64,000 nt of DNA from Thelephora terrestris (Eukaryota; Basidiomycota; Agaricomycetes; Thelephorales; Thelephoraceae). Where the stretch lies: positions 1,426,001 through 1,490,000 of the forward strand of contig WIUZ02000003.1 of assembly GCA_015956445.1 (NCBI GenBank). The letters are read 5' to 3'. This document shows, piece by piece, positions 34,432 to 44,906 of the stretch (positions are counted from its first letter, which is position 1; the number at the start of each line of letters is the position of its first letter). A model generated the notes under the pieces. It worked only from the letters and a program-made list of their open reading frames with translations, was not told the origin of the DNA and made no database searches. The translations under genes were made by a program, and so were the position numbers.

Positions 34432-35760
34432 TCACAATGGAATCTCCTCGATAGCCTTCCCGCCCCGAGGACCAAGCTCGTTGGGACCCTCCGTCGTATT
34501 CGCGGGTTCTCCATCAGGAAGGGACCCATCACCATCAGCCAGCCCTTGACTCCTGAACCGAATCGACTCGACAGTCCCAGACATCGATTCACTCGTCAAT
34601 GCTCTCCGCTTGGCGACTCGTAAGATGATCAGATACGGCGCAATCACCTGCGGTTTAAACATAGTCAGAACGTATTGCTCCAACTTCCAAGGTCGCAGCC
34701 CGCCGGGGCTTTCCAAAGGTATTTATAAAAACCGGTACGAACCTGAGTAGAGCCGGTGACCCCAGAGAGGATACCGTCATCCCAAGTGCCCGTGGCCCAG
34801 AGCGCAGTATACCCCAAAAGAGTGACGGCGTAAATGGCATAAGACTCGATGATCATCGCGGCGACGGCCGTGTACAGTCCTCCAAACCTGTCCGAAGCAC
34901 CTAGAACCCTTCGAAGGTTCCTCCTATGCAGGATGAGCCGAATGACGATCATGAGCGTGAGGAGGATGTTTAGCCCAAGGGAAATCGAATAGTATGAAGC
35001 GCTGAAGCCGATCGAGGCAGCAGTGTCCCACCCCGGCCCTGATACATTGTAGATGTACACGATACCCATTGCTAAATCAGGTGGTATTGATCAACGGCGT
35101 CACTCTCGACCTGCAGGGGACTTGAGCACGTACCAATAGAGGTGAGGTACATCAGGCATGGGAAGGCCATTGCCCGATGGTTCATGGAATAAATGACATA
35201 GCAACGATGCAGCTGGAGGAACAGCCTACGTTAAACACCTAAGTGACTGAGTTTGGGAATGGCACCTACCAACAGGCCATCAGCTAGCCACTGGTTCAAG
35301 GGGAACATAACGACGAAAACAGCAGTAGCCGTACTTGCGGGGAGGGCGTCGTTGCATCCGAGAGGTCCAGGAGGGTATTCGTCGTTCCCAGGAAAACTTC
35401 GGTTATCGATGTACTCAGCGGAGAACCAATTCAAGCCAACCCCGTACGGCGTCGTCAAAAACGCGAACATGAGCACGGTGTGAGTGACGAGCGCCCACTT
35501 CACGCCCCGCTTGATCGGATTCGCGGGACTGAGCAACACACTCATGCATCGGAAGAAAAGTGCGATGACGATCCCTTGAAAGATGGGCGAAATACGCATG
35601 GTGTGAGCGCGGATGGGCGGGTATGTGAGGTCAGCGTACCGTAGGATATCGCGCCAATGAAATTTCCCGTGAGAACTTCCTTCTCCGCAAGGTACACCCA
35701 AGATGGGATCTGAGGGGCGTTGGGGTGATTGGACCAAGGCTGTTCCAGAGAGTCAGACAT
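34432..35760 (-). CDS. 7-TM membrane protein family, copy I (intact, 5 exons)
   Basis: Exons 35640-35760, 35270-35574, 35134-35212, 34743-35071 and 34432-34647 join to 349 residues with GT-AG introns. It starts MSDSLEQPWSNHPNAPQ. Exon 5 is 216 nt, four codons shorter than in the others, and ends KAIEEIPL. Intron 4 is about 95 nt, the longest of the family here. Exon 4 begins after TTTAG, where most relatives have TGTAG. TTATAA lies at 35883-35888. Family motifs IDNRSFPGNDEYPPGPLG, LNQWLADGLL and SISLGLNILLTLMIV are intact. This is the last copy before the transposon. Function unknown. Confidence 0.87.
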
Positions 35761-36485
35761 GGGTTAGACGTGTAATTCAACGAAGGTATTCCAGAAAAAA
35801 TGGGCAGGTGGAGTGAATGAGATAAGGGGAAAGGACGTCAGAGTTCGATGGGAGGATGTGAAGGGGGGGTGGGGTCAGCGGATTATAAATATGACACCTA
35901 GAATTTATTTGAAGGGGTTATGTTGCATGGTGTACGGCGGAAATAAACCAAAGGTATTGTGTGTCATCATCTGCAGGGCCAGCGGGGCCACCTTCGACGG
36001 ACGCCACGACGGGCCCACAAACAATCTGCAACAATAGCATCTACACGCCCGACCGAGAGGGAAAAGACGCGCATACCACATGCTGAACCCTCTGATTCCC
36101 TTGTTTCCTCCCAGATACAGCCCCAGTTCGTCGTATGCCATACCATCAGCATACGCCACCGCCACGACGTGGATGGCGCGCCAGAGCGAAGGTGGCAATC
36201 GCCGGCACCCTGAACGACCGCTTTTGTTCCTCCCTCATCATTTTACTCGCGCTTCGCCCACAGGTTCCGAATCCAACAGTCTCCTGGATCGATATTCTGA
36301 ATGCAAAACGCGAGAGTACCCTGCACGGCACGGAAACTACGCCTATGGTTTCAGTATTTGGTCTGTACAGTGTTCGTTTGATCTATGAGTCCCGGCAGGC
36401 CGGAGGAGCGCGAAAACGCCTCTGTAGTAAAAGATACACAAGGGAAAAAAAAGCAAACGGCGTATACCACCGAACGTGTACAGTA
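35761..36485 (-). other. Upstream region of copy I, interrupted by the transposon
   Basis: Contains the promoter module of copy I (TTATAA at 35883-35888; conserved CATCTGCAGGGCCAGCGG near 35967) and the LGLYLGGNKGI-like minus-strand reading shared with other upstream modules (about 36120). The sequence continues unbroken to the target site of the transposon. No gene is supported. Confidence 0.4.
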
Positions 36486-36491
36486 GTGATA
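36486..36491. repeat. Target-site duplication, left (GTGATA)
   Basis: GTGATA directly before the left end of the transposon matches GTGATA at 50505-50510 directly after the right end. Because the element ends are T/A-rich, the borders can also be read as an 8-bp duplication AGTGATAT (36485-36492 and 50504-50511) around a slightly shorter element. Confidence 0.85.
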
Positions 36492-36612
36492 TATCCTGTA
36501 CGGATCGGTTCAAAAATAATAGGCCCGATTATCGCGATTATTGCCCTATTTTCGCCATTTATAGCTCCTTTCTTTACAAGTCCAAACCTTCTCCCTATCC
36601 ACACTTTTCAAT
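36492..36612 (+). repeat. Left terminal inverted repeat of the transposon
   Basis: Matches the reverse complement of 50385-50504. The outer 79 bp differ at only two positions; the inner 40 bp are less alike but still alignable (shared CTATCCACACTTTTC against CTTATCCACACTTTTC). It contains CGATTATCGCGATTATTG, whose CGATTATTG half recurs at 36656-36683. Confidence 0.88.
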
Positions 36613-36740
36613 GATAGGATATGATACCCCTTTTCCCAAATACAGGTTTTTTTCGATTATTGCCTCAGATTGTTCGATTATTGGTGTTAAAGGTATTATA
36701 CACTAGGATAAAATCATTGATTCATATGCTTCTATGTGCG

Positions 36741-36804
36741 CAATAATTGCATCCAATAATTGCATCCAATAATTGTGTGCAATAATTGCGCCCAATAATT
36801 GCAT
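36741..36804 (+). repeat. Left subterminal 13-bp repeats (CAATAATTGCATC)
   Basis: Five tandem units of 13 bp, each starting CAATAATTG and followed by CATC, CATC, TGTG, CGCC and CAT. The same core, CAATTATTGG or its complement, forms the array near the right end (50141-50270). Clusters of one short motif near both ends are typical of transposase-binding regions; that role is inference. Confidence 0.65.
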
Positions 36805-36894
36805 AAAAGGTTTTGATAAACGTGCACAAACAACACGGGTTGAAATGCTATGTCATGCCACAATGTGATCGATCAATTTGAACCACATCCAGCC

Positions 36895-37215
36895 CGATCA
36901 GGATATACTGGAAGGGTGGCTAACCCGGATGTCTGGGGGAGCCCTTGTGGTGGTTATGCTGCACCCTCAGTCTAACCAGGATGTCCTGGAAAGATGCGGC
37001 CTTCCTGGATGTCCAGGGAGGCCAGAGGAGCATGCATTTGATCATTTGTTTCGCCTTAGATTCCAACCAGGCCTTCCTGGGGGGGATGTGGCCTTCCTGG
37101 ATGTCCAGGGAGGCCAGAAGAGCATACAATTGGTCGTTTGCTTCACCCTTCAATCTGCCAGGATGTCCTGGAAGGAGTTGGCTGACCTGGAAGTCCAGGA
37201 ACGTCAGGGGTGATG
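36895..37215. repeat. Left cluster of palindromic CCTGGATGTCCAGG motifs
   Basis: Several perfect or near-perfect copies of the inverted-repeat motif CCTGGATGTCCAGG (for example near 37009 and 37096) are set in degenerate surroundings such as GGCCTTCCTGGATGTCCAGG. The same motif is clustered at 46560-46730 in the right half. Open frames across this piece (36945-37223 and others) are repeat-derived and not genes. Confidence 0.6.
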
Positions 37216-37844
37216 TGTATTAAATATTGCTTAATATATACATATATGGTATTTACCTGCTCATCTGTAGGAGCCTTGAGGGAGAGTGGCGACCAGGGGT
37301 AATTTATGAGGGTAGCAACAAGAAATGAGATGGGTCACGACTGTGAGATGACCCATGCACAGAGAGGGAGAATCTAGTATATTCTGCGTGGCTACACTGA
37401 CTTAAATACAAAGTCAAACTGGAGACACTGCAAAGGGTTTGGAAACCGGACTTTATGTCATGAACCCCATGAGGTCAAGTGATTGTGACATGGAGTCAAC
37501 TCACATCAGGATTGCAATGGTGTCAAGCAATCTCTTGAAGGTCTTATATGAAGATCAATGCAAGAAGATGGACATGTACTTTATCCGCCATTGGAGGCAC
37601 TGGGGGGGGGGGGGATAGCTGTGATCATCATTGTATACACGTTCATGATTAGGGAGACAGGTAGACAGATTCTGTACGTAAAGATTATTGCTAGTAGGCG
37701 ATGCGGAAGAAACAGAGTCTGCTATGTCATTATGGACGGGACAGGAATGATGGACATGAAGGATGCGTAAAGAGAGCGACACGAGTTAGTCAGAAACGGA
37801 GAATGGGGCACCTATGGGAACAGGACAGGGTGGAACAGCGGACA
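37216..37844. other. Transposon non-coding stretch with a homopolymer G run
   Basis: No gene is supported. A run of about 12 G lies near 37601-37613. The rest is AT-rich and without clear structure. Confidence 0.4.
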
Positions 37845-39327
37845 TCAAAAGTTCCAAAGCTCTGATTCCTCGTCGCTCAACCAGGCCGGATTGTCAATCT
37901 CATTCTTGAATGAGGCGGAGTGTTGGAGGCGGAGTGCCAACGTATTGACGTCGCGGTGGTTGTCACGGGAGGATCCCTCGATGAACTCTGGTGTTTCAGG
38001 GACGATCGTATCTTGGGCCTTTAGAGGCATGCCTATAGAAACCCTATTAGTATGCTATCCACTGTGTATGTGAAGGACATAACTTACGGCGGGCACGCTT
38101 CTTGGGATGTTCAACGACCTTGACGTCGTCGACCTCAGTGTCCTCATCGATATCAATGGTGGAGATATCTTTGGGGCTGTCTGAGGAGTCGGAGGAGATG
38201 GATACTGAATCTGTGAGGTGCTATGAGACTGCCACCGATAGGCTGGACTATATGCTTACTGGATCTACGACGCTTTAGGGAGTCGACCGGAATCAGGGGA
38301 GCTTGGGATGGAGAGAACCACTCGTCAATGACCTCCTGTGGGATGCGTCTTCTGGTAACTTTTACCGGCCTGTTAGTGCCCTTCAATTGGGTATATGTAT
38401 GGAATGACTTACCTAGATAGAGGGTCTTGGCCTTGAACCCTACACCCTTTGCCTTTCCACTGCTCATGGAGTCTACATATGAGTCGGCGGTTGGGTGGGT
38501 GTCGTCAACCAGGGAGTAGTTCTTCCGGTTCTTCTTGAGGAGGATGTAAGGCAATTGGTAGCTGAGCCTCTTCAGGCCAGTAGAGTCGGACTCGTCAGGG
38601 ATGTCTTGGAATCCAGTGGTGGTTGCATCGAAGTAGCCGAAGAGGGTGGGGAAGTGGAGGCGAAGGAAGGCATTCATTTGTTTGGTGCCCCAACTAAGAC
38701 GGATCGAGAACCCTGGCTTGCTGGCCTCATTAGCTAGGCCAGCATTAATCCAAGGCTCTAATGCTGTAGAGTTGATTGACGGAAAGGTGAATCGGGTGAG
38801 GTTCTAGTCAAATGTCAGATAAAGCATTCACTGATGAATGCAGGTGGTCGGCATACCTGTTCACCACATGGGAAGAACACGATCCTACCAAATGCTACTG
38901 AATCCTTCACCTTGCTTTGGGTGGCGACCCTACTGGAGACAGCCCTGGACGTAGTCTTCCCCTTGGTGGATGGGGCATTGGACTGATGGCGTCAGATGTG
39001 GGGTTAGCAGGTGGTGGAATAGAGAGATAATGGACTCACCGAAGCCGATGGGGTTGGACAGAAGCCCTGCAGGGTTTCCTTCCTCGCCTTCTCATGTGTG
39101 GCAGAGGCCTTGAGGGACTTAGCTAGACGATCAACATACTTGTTGTGGTCCCGTTGAGTTGCTGCAACAGCAATATGCTCATGGGATTGGGTGGCAGGGG
39201 GATCGGAGTGCGAGGCCAGGCTATGATTGCATTCCTTGCACCTCGACTTCCTTGACTTCCTGGGAACAAAGGCCACACATTCACAGTCGACGTCTTCATC
39301 TGAAGATCCAAGGCAGATCGAAGGCAT
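37845..39327 (-). CDS. Transposon gene 1: unknown protein with a CxC...CxxC-xxxx-H motif
   Basis: Exons 39040-39327, 38857-38982, 38260-38803, 38088-38210 and 37845-38032 join in frame to 422 residues with GT-AG introns. I start at MPSICLGSSDEDVDCECVAF; an in-frame ATG further up exists but is preceded by low-complexity sequence. Near the N-terminus CECVAFVPRK is followed by RCKECNHSLASH, a likely small zinc-binding site (C-x-C, C-x2-C-x4-H). The middle (exon 3) is a compact domain with PWINAGLANEA, LHFPTLFGYFD and QLPYILLKKNRKNY. The C-terminal part is acidic and Ser-rich (SVSISSDSSDSPKDIS) with a basic PKKRARR stretch, a possible nuclear signal. Similar CxCxxF-CxxCxH proteins are, to my knowledge, common unnamed products near fungal transposons. 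The function is unknown; DNA or protein binding for transposition is a guess. Confidence 0.75.
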
Positions 39328-39564
39328 TGGGAGGGAAACCCTGAGGATGGTGGGAATAGGGAAGGAAAAGGAGTGTGGGGGTAAATGTTGAGAGGAGGGA
39401 AAGAGGAGATGATGAGAGGAGAAGGCGGAATCCTGCTTTATGTGGTCCATGGCAATGGGTAGACATAGATCACGTGATGGGGCGATCATACAGGATGAGA
39501 TAAAAGAGAACGTGGGCTGCGCATGCCATCTCTCATCCCCCACCCTTCACACTTCCCATCCAGA

Positions 39565-40681
39565 ATGTCAGATATCACCATGCCGCCGACGCCTCCACCA
39601 ACACAAAACTCACAAGAGCAGTGGGTGATTAGACGGAATGGTCAGGCGATTCGGCATGCGCACTTTTACGACACAGGCAAAACACTAAGGGATCCTGTAA
39701 TCCTGCAGGTGGGTTCCATTTGTCATGTTCACTATCACACCGCGATTTATTGTGCAGGCAGAGGATACCCTCTACAGACAATCGGCTCACTCCCTTAGCC
39801 GAGTGAGCAACTTCTTTGCTTCTGCCTTCTCGATTTCAGGCATCACAAGCCCTGAGGAGGGGACCTCAGATGATTGCCCCATCTTCCTCCCTTCATCAGT
39901 CACATGTGCGGACTTTGAGGTCCTCCTATGGTTCCAGATAGAGTAGGTCTATTTCCCTCAATCGCTGAGGTATCACTTACAAATTGGGCATGATGCCAGC
40001 TACAATCCGGATCCCTCACAGGACACCCTCTTACGTGCAATATCAATCTCCAGGCGTTGGTCGGTTCAAAGCCTGTACAATTACGCGTTTGACCACTTCA
40101 AGCGAAAGTTTGAGAGTGGTAACATTCACCCTGCCATTGTCCTTGGTGTTGCCCGAGAGTATGGTATCCCTGCCCTCATCAGCCCAGCAGTCAGGGCCTT
40201 GGCCAGCCCTGACATATCACTCTCCAGCTGGTCAGTCAACCTCGACATCATACTCCACATGTCCGTCGTGGATATTGGTGCCATTGGCCGGATGAAGGAG
40301 AGACTCCTTGATACACGCACCGCCCTCTGCACACCACCACCTGACATTCACGATCAGGGGACATGCTCAGGCACAAATCGCACTCTGTGTTCTGCATCCT
40401 GGAGGAGCTTCTGGGCTTCGGAAGTCGTGCCACAACTTCTGGGGACCAATGGCAAGGATGCCAGTAGGCTCCAGGAGGTAAGGGATGGTGTCATGAATGC
40501 CAAGGTCCTCGGAATGATGGGGAAGTGTATAACCCAAACAGTCACAGGTGCAATCGGAAAGCCTGCATGGAAGGCTGAAGCAAAGATTACTGATGGGGCG
40601 GTGAAACTCCTCATGGTTGAGGAGCGTGGTATGCTGGCGGCAGGGGACATTTCAGATGATGAAGTGAAGATGGCTGAGTGA
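39565..40681 (+). CDS. Transposon gene 2: BTB/POZ domain protein
   Basis: Exons 39565-39708, 39758-39942 and 40000-40681 join to 336 residues with GT-AG introns. The start MSDITMPPTPPPTQ is chosen because the fungal BTB family normally has a short N-terminus before HxxFYDTG. The BTB fold is visible as AHFYDTGKTLRDPVILQ, DTLYRQSAHSLSRVSNFFAS, ADFEVLLWFQIDYNPD and LLRAISISRRWSVQSLYNYA, in the order usual for agaricomycete BTB proteins. The C-terminal half is helical, then polar. BTB domains dimerise and often bind cullin-3 ligases or transcription partners; its job in a transposon is unknown. It is divergent from gene 1 with about 240 bp between, so the two may share a promoter. All exons are open. 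Confidence 0.85.
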
Positions 40682-41075
40682 TGTGACACTTTTGGGGTAT
40701 CTAGTGACAAGGCCTCCAGAGATCTCTGTTGTTATTCTGCTCTCCACCCTTGAGGTGAACCTCCTTTGCTCTCGTGCCCCCCCCTTTGTAGTTTACGTCA
40801 TGGACTATCTCTTGCCTTCACCCATGCCTATCCCTTTGTGATTCTTCCAGGGTGTTTTGTGGATCATCTAGGTGGGGCAATGCAACCCCATTACATATGC
40901 CAGTCATCCTGTACACGTCTATATGAGGCCAGCCATCCTGTACACATCATTGTGACCATTTACGTATCCTGTGGGGTCAAATTGGGTTCTCTTTACTAAC
41001 CTTTTACTAACAGGATAATGGTTGAACGATGTGACAGTGGTTGAATGACAATACACCGGGCAGTCCATTTACGTA
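40682..41075. other. Convergent spacer between BTB and transposase genes
   Basis: The spacer separates the stops of two genes facing each other. No gene is visible. A repeated CCAGCCATCCTGTACAC-like stretch occurs twice (near 40900 and 40930). Confidence 0.4.
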
Positions 41076-42821
41076 CTATTCTATGTACTCCCTACATGTT
41101 TCAATGCGCATCAAAAGATCTAGAGCCTTACACCACACTACAATTCGAGGGAACCATATATCATGGGGAAGGGGAATGACTAAGGGCCTCGATGAACGTC
41201 CAGTCCTGTATGACTCCGACGATTCATACTCATCATTCAGATTGAATCCTGCTGGGAAATCCTCTGACAAAAGGGCATCATCTAGGGCATGTGCAAAGAC
41301 TTCACCTTCACCTGTGTTCATGGGAGGCACCGTGGATGGAGCAACCCCTGCTGCCTCATGTCGGACATTCCCACCCTGTGCTGCTGCAATCACCTGTGCA
41401 ATATCCCTCCACGAGCCTGCCAATCCAGGTTCAGACCCATCCATCAGATCCCCATCGGTATCTGAGTTAGAGTCATCATCTGAATCGGAGCCGCCATCGC
41501 CATCGCTATCTGATCCCACACCGTTGCTGGAGTTGGGCTCTGAGTCAGAGCTGTGGGATGATGATGTAGAGCTAGAGCCAGAGCTAGAGCCAGAGCCAGA
41601 GCCAGAGCCAGTACCATAATAGTGATGTAGTAGATCTGGATCCACGTCATCCACTGCATCATAGACGCCATGCATGGTCTGGCCCAACAGCCGGAGATCC
41701 TATTGAATGTTGGGCACTAAGCAGGATTGAGACTTTGGCATTTGGTACATACCACTGGGCTCATGTTCGCCCCCTTTCCAGATATGGGGTGGTTGTTCCA
41801 GTCCTTGATGAACTCCTTGCAGTCATGCTGTATATCCTCGAGGAAGAGGGTATGAAGGAGCCAGATGTGGTGGGGATTCTGCCTATCAAGGCGATGAAGC
41901 CTTTCAAGGCGGGTAAAGAAGGCCCTCCAGCTACGGGCGAAGTGGCGGCCAATCTCAAGCCACATCCTCTCGATCCGGGTATTATTTGTAGAGCTGTATG
42001 CATACGGTTACCATTCAATTTACAAAAATGCTTGTGGGGTGTCACCTACGTTCCCCACATGAATGAAGCACGATTTGGACCGCGGTACATAATCATCCAT
42101 GTACACAGGTCAACATTCTCTGACCCCCTGTCTCCCCTAACACGATAGGGACACCCAAACTCCTCGATGGCATCGAGGAAGAGCTTGAGAACAGTCTGTG
42201 ATGTGTTGCGTGTGTCAACACGCATGCCAGTGATCTGGTGAGGGATGGGAGATCAATGTTATCATTCTTCTGAGGGCATGATGCCAACGTACCATCCTAT
42301 CATATCCATCAACAAACCCATGAACCACAATGCCCCAGGGCCCGAGCTTATGATGCCCATCAACATGCCATAGGGCGTTTGGCCTGCTTGACTCATATTC
42401 ACGGCGCTTGATGGCCTTTCTCTGGAACATGACCTTTGCAACACTGTCGACTCGGCTGAGAGAAGCAATAATCCGTTCCCGTTGGACACGCATCCCTTGC
42501 TGAGATAGGTAGCCACGTATATAACGAATCCCTGTGTTTGGATGGACTGCTTTATACTCCTTGATGGCCATGTCAAGTGAGGAGTCCGACATAGTTGAGA
42601 ATGGCTGTCGCTCTATCCCATATTGACGCATGTATCTCTTGACTGTGCTTATGTGGATACCAAGTGATGATGCCAGCTTTGGGATGCCAATATTTCGCCC
42701 TGGTCTAAAGGCCTCCTTGAGGAATTCCTCTGAGATGACCTTCCTGGGGCGACCACGCCCCCCGCATTTCTCAACTGTGACCACCTCAATTTTTGAGACT
42801 CTCAAGGCTTCACTATTCTGG
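41076..42821 (-). CDS. Transposon gene 3: integrase-type DDE transposase (5' exon uncertain)
   Basis: The main exons are about 42821-42295, 42050-42234, 41753-41993 and 41076-41699, with GT-AG borders and one continuous frame. The N-terminal part is a helix-turn-helix (GRGRPRKVISEEFLKEAF, then IPKLASSLGIHISTVKRYM). The catalytic core has the three acidic residues of a retroviral-integrase-like fold: Asp in LWHVDGHHKLGPWGIVVHGF, Asp in YRVRGDRGSENVD, and Glu in NNTRIERMWLEIGRHF. A C-terminal helical part follows (MSPVDLRLLGQTMHGVYDA), then a Ser/Asp-rich acidic tail with a Gly-Ser run. Such integrase core domain proteins are frequent in agaricomycetes. The likely role is cutting and joining the element's ends. 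An upstream open frame (43189-42864) may be the first exon, but its donor phase does not fit the acceptors I can see. Confidence 0.82.
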
Positions 42822-42863
42822 GGATGAGCTATGAGCCATGATACAAATGGGGGGCTGACCTAC

Positions 42864-43441
42864 GCCGATGTTGCCCGATCTTGGGCGGCATGTAGTCCAC
42901 TAATGAGTAGTGCCATGGAATCTCTGATTGTCCTAATGTAGCTGGATGGGAGAGGGCTATCTGTCTGGGAGCCAAGGACATCAATTATTGTTGTCATGAA
43001 CGTCTCTGCCTGTTTGATATGGTGGCCGAGCCGGACAGGGTCGGATTCATCGAGATTTACAGCCCGTCGTGAAGCCAAAAATGCTGCACTTAGTCCACAG
43101 TGGGCCTCAGTAACATCGGCTGACCATGGAGCAGAGGGGGAGGGAGGGAGAGAGGGGAGTGCCAATGGGATAAGGACTGGAGCGGACATGGGAAGCGTTA
43201 CTGTCCCCCAAGCCCCTCAAAGGGGACATGTGATGTGTATCCCTCGGAGCCGGACCCAGTGTCGGAAGCAATCTGAGATTACAATCCAATCATCATCGGT
43301 CATGATGGGAACGGTTGGTGGGCTCCATGGGCCCTTTCTGATTCTAAATAGTAGAGCTGACAAGGGGCATGGCCCACAACCTCTAGCAAAGTTTGTAGTG
43401 TTCGATCGTAATACGGAACTTGTGAAATCACTTTGTTTCAT
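42864..43441 (-). CDS. Possible 5' exons of the transposase gene, unresolved
   Basis: The minus strand has two open pieces: 43441-43217, whose later part reads MTDDDWIVISDCFRHWVRLR, and 43189-42864, reading MSAPVLIPLALPSLPPSP and LGHHIKQAETFMTTIIDVL with a GTAGGT donor at its end. Both look protein-coding in composition and lie directly upstream of the transposase in the same sense, so a longer N-terminus is likely. The phases do not join cleanly by eye. This could also be a separate small gene. Confidence 0.35.
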
Positions 43442-44502
43442 GCTCTGACAACCTACTAATCTTACAAACCTTACATTGAGAGATCCCTTCGTAACTTAAT
43501 CCCTTGCAAATCACATTACATACTGTCCTGCATTGCCACCGTCCCCTCCAGGTGGGCAGGTTCGAGAGCATGGGAAGGCTATGAATTATGGGTTATTTGT
43601 CAGGAACTCAATGGGATAGTTCAATAGGCGGTGGGGATTCAGGCACCAGATGTGTGTGACAGAGAGGCTGGGGGGGTTTGAAACCATCCTCCCACTCAAA
43701 GGGGACATGTTCTGCAGGGGATGTAGGTCCCACTCCAGTAAGCCCTCAGCAAGTAGGGGTGAGGGCTGATAGAGAGCGTGTGATTAACCTGAGTGCTGAT
43801 TGAAGGATCCAGGAATAGTTGGATGTCATCGAGAAGGGATGGCCTTTCTGTAGTTGTGTGAGTTAGCAGGAGGGAACAAGCATCAACTTTGTTCGGGAGG
43901 TGGAGGATGGCGGTCGGCGGAGCAGTGGTGGTGGCAATTGTAATCCTGGAGGTGGCAGTATATTGCAAAGCATATCAGGAGAACGAACCATGAAACCATT
44001 CAACCTGAGGCCTTGTGTGGATGGGTCATAGTAGGAGTACCGTGTCATGGTAGGTCAAGTCAGCCCGCCATGAAATGGCAAAAGCACGACTGGAACACAC
44101 CACTATGATGGCATCAATGCTTTGTCGTATACACTTTTCTTTCAAGACATTGATAGATCCGAGCGGCCTACCTAGCTACGAATATAAATACAAGCTGTAT
44201 CTACCTCAGATTAATCATCCTCAGTCTCTTCCTTCGCCCTCTGCTCTTATAATTTTTTACCGGCTCAAGATAGCGTTCAACATGGGACACTCGTCCAACG
44301 TGGGAACCCACTGCGATGCTGTTTCTTGCAATTGGGAGAAGACCCCTTTACGGAGGGTTTGAGCGGCTAGAGTGGCTAGTAATAGGGTGAGTATGGCTTT
44401 CATCCTGCCGGTTGGCATGGCTTGTCATTGCCCGCAGACATATCATATACCTCTTGGACCAAAACCGGCCTCAAGGTAGGTGACCTTGGAGTCTTCCATC
44501 TT
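43442..44502. other. Transposon non-coding stretch
   Basis: Only short frames without domain likeness (for example 43696-43968 minus and 44075-44362 plus). This probably holds the promoter and 5' region of the transposase and spacer. I see no repeat of note. Confidence 0.35.
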
Positions 44503-44805
44503 CTATGGCTCTTCCATCGTTGGGAAATATTGTCGGAGCTCTGATGCTTTCCTGAACTGAACAGTGATGCAGGTGGTATTCTCAGGAAGCCAGACGTTAA
44601 GGAGACAGGAGATGGCGGCCCAGGACCTGGAGCCTGGATGAGTGTATGTGGGCTGGACGAGACAGTTGTGGGTGCCTGTTGGGTCGGAGTCATCAAAGTC
44701 TGGAGGGAGAGTCGATTTAAAGGCCTTGCTGGCATTGGTGAAGACAACAACAATAGCAACACAATCACATTCATTGGAGTAATTCAAAACCGCAGACATA
44801 GGCAT
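44503..44805 (-). CDS. Small hypothetical transposon frame (100 codons)
   Basis: An open frame starting MPMSAVLNYSNECDC and containing VAIVVVFTNASKAFKSTLPP and WAAISCLLNVWLPENTTC. Composition looks protein-like, but there is no homology I recognise and no splice evidence. It lies 3' of transposon gene 4 on the same strand, about 100 nt away. It could be a tail exon, a small gene, or chance. Confidence 0.3.
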   Translation of the reverse strand: MPMSAVLNYSNECDCVAIVVVFTNASKAFKSTLPPDFDDSDPTGTHNCLVQPTYTHPGSRSWAAISCLLNVWLPENTTCITVQFRKASELRQYFPTMEEP

Positions 44806-44906
44806 GGTCAGAAAAAAACGTAGTATGCAAAACAAAATTGAATGAGGCAGTCCTGGTAGTATCAACTTCGGCCATCGTCGCCAGGGGTGCTGTTGTTGTG
44901 GGGGGT

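Noticed and set aside
36945-37223. Open frames in the CCTGGATGTCCAGG repeats
   Set aside because: Repeat-derived; they encode repeated LDVQGG or WMSRE-type residues in several phases.
41444-41671. Extra frame with Ala-Leu repeats antisense or out of phase to the transposase tail
   Set aside because: It is produced by the Gly-Ser/Asp repeat read in another phase.
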